Assembly (NCBI GenBank): GCA_023254445.1
Contig: JALRLN010000075.1
Span: 1-6,588 of the forward strand
Reading direction: 5' to 3'
Origin: Candidatus Poseidoniaceae archaeon
GTDB lineage: Archaea; Thermoplasmatota; Poseidoniia; Poseidoniales; Poseidoniaceae
DNA: 6,588 nt
The number at the start of each line of letters is the position of its first letter. Within the stretch, counting starts at the first letter, position 1. A model generated the notes under the pieces. It was given only the letters and a program-made list of their open reading frames with translations. It searched no databases and was not told the DNA's origin. This document shows positions 1 through 4,236 of the stretch, one piece after another. The translations under genes were made by a program, and so were the position numbers.

Positions 1-176
1 GAAACAAAGTGCGCGTAGACTTTTGCATCGCTGGGTGTTTGATATATGCCCGAGAAAATATTTTGTTCGCATCGTAAACAAAGTTTGCGCCACATTGAAC
101 GTTTCGGAGTAAAATAAATAAAATCGGAGTAATAAAACAAATCTTGCGGCTTCGCAGGCTTCAGCTGCAGGACCAG
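1..176. other. AT-rich non-coding leader upstream of the coiled-coil gene
   Basis: No convincing coding frame is visible. The stretch is AT-rich compared with the right part of the window. It contains two copies of AAACAAAGT (2-10 and 76-84), each followed shortly by GCGC, and two copies of TCGGAGTAA (104-112 and 124-132) separated by 11 bases of A/T-rich sequence. The final ~25 bases before the ATG at 177 are closely repeated before the second paralogue at 1260, so the duplicated unit includes flanking DNA. A promoter is likely to lie here, but I cannot assign it to a bacterial, archaeal, eukaryotic or viral type. Confidence 0.5.
104..132 (+). repeat. Two direct copies of TCGGAGTAA around an A/T-rich core
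   Basis: TCGGAGTAA occurs at 104-112 and again at 124-132, a repeat period of 20 bases, separated by AATAAATAAAA. The pair ends 44 bases before the ATG at 177. A paired nine-base word so close to a start could be a regulator or promoter site, but this is inferred only from position; no known motif is recognised. Confidence 0.4.
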
Positions 177-324
177 ATGGCGAAGCGGACGCGTGAAGAC
201 ATCGAGAAGGATGATAGGACGCGTCTTGAGAAGGCGCAGCAGGAGATTGAAGACAGGATCGACGAAAAAGAAGCAGAAAAGACGGGGCTCGATGCGAAGA
301 AGGAAGAGGAAATCGAGCGCACGG
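150..324 (+). repeat. Direct repeat, copy 1 (5' flank and first ~50 codons)
   Basis: This stretch is repeated, with point differences and one central length difference, at about 1234-1412. Shared landmarks are TTCGCA-GCTT and AGCTGCAG before the ATG, GTGAAGACATCGA after it, then AAGGCGCA-CAGGAGAT, AAGACAGGATCG and AAAAAGAAGCAGAA. Similarity resumes at GAAGAGGAAA and continues to the bases coding Glu-Arg-Thr. The rest of this gene (325-764) has no counterpart at the second copy. Confidence 0.8.
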
Positions 325-764
325 ACAAAACGGTCGAAGCGATGAAAGCTCAGTACTACGCACACGTCTGGAAGAGAAGGGCTATGAAGGTATCAAAGAA
401 ATTTGCGGTACAGTACCACAAGATGCCAAAGGAGACTGCAATGGACAAGACTCAACGATTGAAAGCTCTCCGCGAACACCGTGTGGAAAGGCTCGAAAAC
501 GACTTGACTACTGCGGAGAAGGCATTTCTAAAAGCGATAGAAGACCACATGATGACTGCTGAAGAACGCCCAGTACACACACGCATCGATGCAATTGAAA
601 CAGAGATCGACCAGCTATATGCAAAGATCGAACAGCTACTTGATGATTACTGCTTTTCGGGTGTCCCTAAAGAAGAGGTGAAAAAAGTGTTCGAGTTCCT
701 CGACTCATTATCAGAGAAGACGAAGATGAAGAGTAATGAAACAGAAGAAGATGATGAAGAGTGA
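177..764 (+). CDS. Unrecognised highly charged coiled-coil protein, first tandem paralogue
   Basis: I do not recognise this 195-residue protein. It opens MAKRTREDIEKDD and is very rich in Lys, Glu, Asp and Arg, with few Pro or Gly. Long helical, probably coiled-coil stretches run over roughly residues 5-60 and 85-150, and the tail is acidic (ends EEDDEE). No membrane segment, signal peptide or catalytic motif is visible. A basic KRTR cluster near the N-terminus could bind nucleic acid or act as a nuclear localisation signal, but that is a guess. The frame runs upstream to a TTG at 144. I chose the ATG at 177 because the paralogue has its ATG at the same alignment point, and a one-base length difference just before the two ATGs shows the upstream DNA is not held in frame. 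Base use is less GC-rich than in the minus-strand genes, suggesting a different origin, possibly viral or eukaryotic. Confidence 0.72.
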   Translation: MAKRTREDIEKDDRTRLEKAQQEIEDRIDEKEAEKTGLDAKKEEEIERTDKTVEAMKAQYYAHVWKRRAMKVSKKFAVQYHKMPKETAMDKTQRLKALREHRVERLENDLTTAEKAFLKAIEDHMMTAEERPVHTRIDAIETEIDQLYAKIEQLLDDYCFSGVPKEEVKKVFEFLDSLSEKTKMKSNETEEDDEE

Positions 765-791
765 TGATGGTATATGCATGTAGTGGCGCCA

Positions 792-833
792 ACTTGTCAT
801 GAAAACATTAAGCCATGAAATTAAATGGCAAGT
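792..833 (+). terminator. Possible hairpin downstream of the coiled-coil gene
   Basis: ACTTGTCAT (792-800) is complementary to ATGGCAAGT (825-833), with one G-T wobble, enclosing a 24-base loop. GTTTTCT follows at 834-840, and GGCGCC sites flank the structure at 785-790 and 847-852. It starts 28 bases after the stop at 764, so it could end that transcript. The long loop makes it weak. Confidence 0.25.
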
Positions 834-1071
834 GTTTTCTCTGAGCGGCGCCGAGTGGCATATCGCGTTTTGAAATCGCATCCGAGATCTGTGGTCATCG
901 CAAGTAGGCATATTAATGTCAGTCAGCACATTGACGGCAATAATAATAAAACAGCAGTGTGACGGCGCCGAAATGCGGCATCGGGCAAATGGGGGCTGCT
1001 CGGCCTACAGGGGTATGCGGCGAGCGGAAGGGGCCGCATCGGAGGCAGAATGAGGGCGCGGCCGCCATGTG

Positions 1072-1102
1072 ATGTTGCTATATGTGCATCGTATAACAAC
1101 AT
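1072..1102. repeat. Inverted repeat with 11-bp arms and 9-base loop
   Basis: ATGTTGCTATA (1072-1082) pairs with TATAACAACAT (1092-1102) at 10 of 11 positions; the exception is C1078 against A1096. The loop is TGTGCATCG. A T-rich stretch (TTTTTCT) follows about ten bases later, so it may be a factor-independent terminator. It could equally be an operator ahead of the second paralogue. The right part resembles 69-87, upstream of the first paralogue (GCATCGTA followed by AACAA and TTTG). Confidence 0.55.
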
Positions 1103-1142
1103 TTGTACCAGTTTTTCTAATACACGTAAAACGTTTTAAAAT

Positions 1143-1224
1143 CTTGTACTTCTTGTACTTCTTGTACTTCTTAGAAATCGTGAAAAGCCTTAAGGCTTAA
1201 GGAGGCTTGTACTTTCTTGTACTT
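1143..1224. repeat. Five copies of CTTGTACTT in two clusters
   Basis: Three exact head-to-tail copies lie at 1143-1151, 1152-1160 and 1161-1169, followed by a partial CTT. Two further copies lie at 1206-1214 and 1216-1224, separated by one T. Each contains the self-complementary core GTAC. The second cluster ends 35 bases before the ATG at 1260. Between the clusters lies a 14-bp palindrome. Repeated identical words before a start suggest an iteron-like or regulator-binding array, or a simple microsatellite. Confidence 0.75.
1185..1198. repeat. 14-bp perfect palindrome AAGCCTTAAGGCTT
   Basis: The sequence is identical to its own reverse complement. Its right half is partly echoed just downstream (TTAAGGAGGCTT, 1197-1208), leading into the second CTTGTACTT cluster. 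A dimeric regulator could bind it, though a chance palindrome in a repetitive tract cannot be excluded. Confidence 0.5.
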
Positions 1225-1233
1225 AACACGGAT

Positions 1234-1412
1234 TCGCACGCTTGAGCTGCAGAACAGAGATGCCGAAGCGGCCGCGTGAAGACATCGATCGTGAGGTTAA
1301 GAAGGCGCAACAGGAGATCCAAGACAGGATCGCCAAAAAAGAAGCAGAACTGTTTTGTCTCAACACAAATGCACCCCATACACCCGATGCAGAAGAGGAA
1401 ACCGAACGCACG
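1234..1412 (+). repeat. Direct repeat, copy 2 (5' flank and first ~50 codons)
   Basis: This copy matches 150-324. It differs by one base in length directly before the ATG, and by a longer, dissimilar middle segment (about 1349-1391, coding LFCLNTNAPHTPDA). Similarity ends where the frame becomes malate dehydrogenase. Confidence 0.8.
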
Positions 1413-1715
1413 GCGAAAGGCGGCGGTGAAATCGTTCAGTTGCTTGGAAACGGGTCGGCGTTTTACGCACCCGGTTCTGCCGCAGCCGTCATGGCGGAAG
1501 CCGTCCTCAACGACCGTCGCCGCGTCATTCCTGCGTCGTGCCACCTCACCGGACAGTATGGGATGGACGATGTGTACATCGGCGTTCCTTGCATTGTTGG
1601 AGCCAACGGGGTCGAACGAATCCTCGAAGTGGAACTGCTCGATGGTGAACTCGAATCCTTGCAGGCCTCTGGCACGTTTTACAAGTCCCAACTCTCCGAC
1701 GTGCTTGGCTACTGA
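1260..1715 (+). CDS. Chimeric frame: coiled-coil paralogue N-terminus joined to malate dehydrogenase C-terminus
   Basis: The frame codes 151 residues from the ATG at 1260. Residues 1-48 (MPKRPREDIDREVKKAQQEI, then QDRIAKKEAE and a dissimilar stretch) are the second copy of the family at 177-764, with the same basic start and helical Lys/Glu pattern. From about residue 49 (ERTAKGGGEIV) to the end it is the C-terminal third of an LDH-like malate dehydrogenase: GNGSAFYAPG, then a long helix, then GVPCIVGANGVERILEVEL. The switch sits on Glu-Arg-Thr, which both parents have at that place. No NAD-binding or catalytic residues remain, so dehydrogenase activity is excluded. A TTG at 1242 is a possible earlier start but is not supported by the paralogue alignment. 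The join may be natural recombination or a cloning, amplification or assembly artefact. If real, the product is of unknown function and may not be stable. Confidence 0.7.
   Translation: MPKRPREDIDREVKKAQQEIQDRIAKKEAELFCLNTNAPHTPDAEEETERTAKGGGEIVQLLGNGSAFYAPGSAAAVMAEAVLNDRRRVIPASCHLTGQYGMDDVYIGVPCIVGANGVERILEVELLDGELESLQASGTFYKSQLSDVLGY
1404..1715 (+). pseudogene. mdh: Malate dehydrogenase, 3' remnant
   Basis: The intact enzyme converts malate and NAD+ to oxaloacetate and NADH in the citric acid cycle. Only about the last 100 of the usual ~310 residues are present. They match the B. subtilis-type sequence I recall: ERTxKGGGEIVxLLGNGSA, then [YF]YAP, then GVPxIVGxNGxExIxEVEL. The Rossmann domain with its glycine motif, the catalytic Asp/His pair and the substrate Arg residues would lie upstream and are absent; no mdh-like sequence occurs in 1-1400. 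The stop (1713-1715) overlaps the stop of the convergent ygfZ-like gene by seven bases. Such tight packing suggests this end is native to the locus and that the 5' part was replaced or mis-joined. Confidence 0.85.
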
Positions 1716-2431
1716 GGCGTGCTGCGAACGACAGCAAGCGCCAGACCTTCGGCCTCGCTGGTGATGTCTGCAGGGTCAAACGTTGAGGTAGGGCCTTGGC
1801 GCAACGTCCAACCGCTTCGCCCACGGCTTCGCATTCGTGTCAGCACTTCTTGACCGGTGTAACACCCTTTGTTGGGATGGACAACCGATTCCAGACCGCA
1901 CGCGAGGGGATGACGGCCCCTTGTTACCTCAGCCCCGTCTTCAGGCCAACGATGACGAACACGCCACGACGTCCATTCCTGTCCAGGATCGTCGAGGTGC
2001 GCAGGCATCGCGCCTGGAGTGATGTTGAGCACCAGTTCGTCGTGGATGCGCGCGACGGTTGAGGGCCCCTGAGCCCGCCATGAACCAAGCGGCGGTGCCT
2101 CCGGTCCAGGCTGCAATTCCATGGTCACATGATTGATGCTCGACAGATCTCGAAACTCGAGCGGTTGCCCCAGCCTCCGCTCCGCAAAATGCTCCATCAA
2201 CCGAGCCGTCCACATGCTGTGGAGCGCCAAGACGACGCCATTTCCCATACGAAGGGTGAACGCGGTCGCAAGGATGCGTGCGGTTCGATCTGTGAAGCAT
2301 GTTCTTTCAACGCCACCATCGTCCGGGACGACGTTCGTAGAAAGGCCATCAATGAACGAGGATGCACCGTCACCAACCACCATCACGACGTTGTAATCAC
2401 GTCGGGCGAAGCGAACGCTCATGGCGATCAT
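1709..2431 (-). CDS. ygfZ: YgfZ/GcvT-like folate-binding Fe-S cluster protein
   Basis: This 240-residue protein belongs to the GcvT/YgfZ fold family. The clearest mark is K-G-C-Y-T-G-Q-E at residues 188-195, the YgfZ signature with its conserved Cys (190 here, Cys228 in E. coli). The N-terminal half has the family pattern FIDGLSTN (26-33), then F-T-D-R-T-A-R-I-L (46-54), then a D-L-S-S stretch (95-98). In E. coli YgfZ uses tetrahydrofolate and supports some Fe-S enzymes; the same role is inferred here. It is shorter than E. coli YgfZ (326), with a reduced C-terminal barrel. The ATG at 2431 overlaps the preceding Fe-S carrier stop as ATGA, favouring it over the ATG at 2422, and no Shine-Dalgarno is evident, so translational coupling is likely. 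It ends in TAG at 1709-1711, overlapping the mdh end on the other strand. Confidence 0.85.
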   Translation of the reverse strand: MIAMSVRFARRDYNVVMVVGDGASSFIDGLSTNVVPDDGGVERTCFTDRTARILATAFTLRMGNGVVLALHSMWTARLMEHFAERRLGQPLEFRDLSSINHVTMELQPGPEAPPLGSWRAQGPSTVARIHDELVLNITPGAMPAHLDDPGQEWTSWRVRHRWPEDGAEVTRGRHPLACGLESVVHPNKGCYTGQEVLTRMRSRGRSGWTLRQGPTSTFDPADITSEAEGLALAVVRSTPQ

Positions 2432-2808
2432 GCGAAGGATTCGCCGCAGCCACAGGTGCTGCCGGCGTTTGGATTGTTGATCTTGAACCCTCCACCCATC
2501 AGTCGATCGATGTAATCGATTTCAATTCCGTTGAGAAGATGGCTCGAGGCATTTGGAACCTGCACAACAATGCCGTCCACATCCAACCGTTGACAATCCG
2601 CTTCGTCCGCGTCAACGATTTGGAGGTCGTACATGTAGCCCGAACAACCCCCGGAAAGAACCCCGACGAGCAAGGAGTGGCCTTCCGCCCCTTCAAAAGC
2701 ATCAACAAGCATCGTTTTTGCCTTGGGCGTGATGGTCAAGGTCACTTCAACCGGTTCAGGAACGGTCGTCGACACCGGCGTTGCGCTCTCGCAGGTTCCA
2801 CAGTCCAT
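2428..2808 (-). CDS. A-type iron-sulfur carrier protein (IscA/ErpA/HesB family)
   Basis: This 126-residue protein has the three family cysteines: Cys55 in LSGGCSGY, and Cys119 and Cys121 in the C-terminal CGCGESF. The spacing between the first and second (64 residues) equals that of E. coli IscA (35 and 99). A-type carriers hold a [2Fe-2S] or [4Fe-4S] cluster between subunits and pass it to apo-enzymes in the cytoplasm. Unlike the ~107-residue classical members it has a ~22-residue N-terminal extension starting MDCGTCES, a CxxC pair at Cys3/Cys6 that could bind metal or act in redox; that role is inferred. The gene starts 18 bases after the regulator stop and has its own Shine-Dalgarno-like site. 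Its stop overlaps the ygfZ start. I cannot say which of IscA, ErpA, SufA or HesB it is closest to. Confidence 0.92.
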   Translation of the reverse strand: MDCGTCESATPVSTTVPEPVEVTLTITPKAKTMLVDAFEGAEGHSLLVGVLSGGCSGYMYDLQIVDADEADCQRLDVDGIVVQVPNASSHLLNGIEIDYIDRLMGGGFKINNPNAGSTCGCGESFA

Positions 2809-2816
2809 GTTGCTTC

Positions 2817-2822
2817 CACCTC
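2817..2822 (-). promoter_or_regulatory. Ribosome binding site for the A-type carrier
   Basis: On the minus strand GAGGTG lies 8 bases before the ATG at 2808, a good Shine-Dalgarno match at normal spacing. It supports this start. It is also the only clear site in the cluster: the neighbouring genes begin at ATGA overlaps without one. Confidence 0.6.
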
Positions 2823-2826
2823 TTCC

Positions 2827-4236
2827 TCATTCATCAACCTGTGCAGCATCGTCCGTGGCGACCGTTGATTCACACGTCATTGAAAAACCGCAGCCGCCCG
2901 AAGCGTGGGTGGCGCACGTGCGAACGGTGGGCTGAACGGCTACGCCGTACCGTGCTTGAACGAGACCGGCGATGACACCCTCATCAAGTTGACAGAGCAC
3001 GGCGTGGCTTTCAGGTCGTCCTAAGCACCCATGCGGATCAAGCACCGTGGCCCGGGCTGGCGGCGTGCCCTCGAGCAAGATTTCCCCGCGGCCGAGGTCG
3101 GTCCACGCCCTCTGTAGGTGTGAACGGAACGACGCATCATCTTCGATGTCACTAAGGTGCAGTGCGAGTTCTTCTCCCACCCGTACACCGATGGATCGGA
3201 CGACCTCTCCAACATCGATGCCCAATTGGCCCAAGGGGGACATTGGCGATTGTCCAGATTTTCGAAGGATGGCGTTGCTCGCCGTACCTTGACCCAACAG
3301 GTCGCTAAGTCCGTCTTTCATGCGTTCGAGGAAGGAGCCTTCTCCAAGGTTGACGCGCATCGGTTCAAGGATGCGACCCTCGGTCAACCTGCTCCGACGA
3401 ACGTGGAGATCGACTCCATTGCCCCATTGATGCTCAATCAGTTCGGCGTGCGCTTCCAAAAAAGCAGGTGCCTCGACAAGCAATGCAGAATCGTGGCGAC
3501 CCCTGCCTGTTGGGTTGGCTTCGACATGGAGTTGAAAGACGCCCACTTCGTCGTCCACGAATGCACCGTGAAGGGTGGTTTGGTCCACATGACGAACCGC
3601 GATGCTTTCCTCAAGTGCGGAAAAGCGCCGCAATGTGTCATGCTGAATGTCGGCCATCACGCGGACGTCGACGCCTCGAGCCGCCGCAGCATGAAGGGCG
3701 TCCAACACCGGGCTTCGCTGCACGTGCAGAATGCCATACCTCCCAAGGAGCACCCAAGCCCGTTCTTCTGCGGCTTCAATCAGGGTCGTGAGGCTTGCCA
3801 TCGTGGTATCTCGATCCCGAAGAACGGTGAAGGACGGCGGCGAAGGGTGGTCGTCCTCGGCGTGGATGGCCTGATGCCCATCGGATTCAAGTTCCTCGAG
3901 GTGTGTTTTCAGGCGGGACAGCACCGCTTCTTGTTCGCCGATGATAATGTCCATCGCCTGTTTGATGCTTGGGCCGATGAAACGCATTGGTCGCTCTGCC
4001 GTGACCGTGACCAACCCCTTCTCTTTGAGCCGGTCAAGCGTCCCGTAGGCGTCCATTCTGGAAAGCCCCAATTCACGCCCAACTTCACTCGCCCTCCGAG
4101 GCGTCCCATCGGCGAGGTGGAGGACGGCGTTGGCCATCTTTGCATCAAGCCCACACGCAATCAAGCGGTCCCTGATGCGAGCACCGTTGGCCATGGTGGA
4201 ACGAGGAGGTGGTCCGGTTTGAACCCCTTGACTCAT
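2827..4236 (-). CDS. TrmB-type transcriptional regulator with C-terminal V4R-like domain
   Basis: This is a 469-residue protein in three parts. Residues about 20-90 form a winged helix of the TrmB kind: a start helix (IRDRLIACGLD), a recognition region (ASEVGRELGLSRMDAYGTLDRL) and a wing (KGLVTVTAERPMRFIG). A short helical linker (91-118) follows. Residues about 136-280 resemble the PLD-like TrmB effector domain, without an intact HKD motif. Residues about 290-455 look like a V4R (4-vinyl reductase) ligand domain: helices with glycines, then HAVLCQLDEGVIAGLV, then C441, C449 and F451. Cys415, Cys441 and Cys449 are spaced 26 and 8, as in the zinc site of phenol sensors such as MopR (from memory). 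It probably binds DNA and senses a small molecule, metal or redox state. The ATG at 4236 overlaps the TPR gene stop as ATGA; Met15 (4194) is an alternative start closer to the domain. The Fe-S carrier follows. Confidence 0.8.
   Translation of the reverse strand: MSQGVQTGPPPRSTMANGARIRDRLIACGLDAKMANAVLHLADGTPRRASEVGRELGLSRMDAYGTLDRLKEKGLVTVTAERPMRFIGPSIKQAMDIIIGEQEAVLSRLKTHLEELESDGHQAIHAEDDHPSPPSFTVLRDRDTTMASLTTLIEAAEERAWVLLGRYGILHVQRSPVLDALHAAAARGVDVRVMADIQHDTLRRFSALEESIAVRHVDQTTLHGAFVDDEVGVFQLHVEANPTGRGRHDSALLVEAPAFLEAHAELIEHQWGNGVDLHVRRSRLTEGRILEPMRVNLGEGSFLERMKDGLSDLLGQGTASNAILRKSGQSPMSPLGQLGIDVGEVVRSIGVRVGEELALHLSDIEDDASFRSHLQRAWTDLGRGEILLEGTPPARATVLDPHGCLGRPESHAVLCQLDEGVIAGLVQARYGVAVQPTVRTCATHASGGCGFSMTCESTVATDDAAQVDE

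Larger units (their letters stand above)
765..1259. other. Non-coding interval rich in hairpins and short repeats
   Basis: About 500 bases separate the two paralogues. I see no supported gene; the small reverse-strand frame at 711-929 has no recognisable features. The interval contains a weak hairpin (792-833), three GGCGCC sites (785-790, 847-852, 964-969), a GC-rich block at about 961-1066, a strong inverted repeat (1072-1102), a 14-bp perfect palindrome (1185-1198) and five copies of CTTGTACTT (1143-1224). Such density of short repeats and abrupt base-composition changes is unlike the tightly packed minus-strand cluster to the right. Confidence 0.6.

Noticed and set aside
144..176. TTG start extending the first coiled-coil gene by 11 residues
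   Set aside because: The paralogue carries a one-base length change in the matching stretch, so this DNA is not under frame constraint; ATG at 177 is preferred.
711..929. 72-residue - strand frame between the paralogues
   Set aside because: It has a hydrophobic C-terminal stretch but overlaps the end of the coiled-coil gene, with no ribosome site or recognisable features; too weak to call.
1143..1224. CRISPR-like repeat array
   Set aside because: The nine-base units abut directly without spacers of regular length, and no cas gene is present.
1059..1275. Two GCGGCCGC (NotI) sites as evidence of a cloning linker
   Set aside because: One lies in GC-rich spacer and the other within a paralogue codon context where copy 1 differs by one base; neither sits at the mdh junction.
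1197..1691. 164-residue - strand frame
   Set aside because: It is antisense to the chimeric frame, whose + strand reading has clear malate dehydrogenase similarity.
1276..1764. 162-residue + strand frame in another phase over mdh
   Set aside because: It is the out-of-phase reading of the mdh remnant, Arg/Ser/Pro-rich with no family match.
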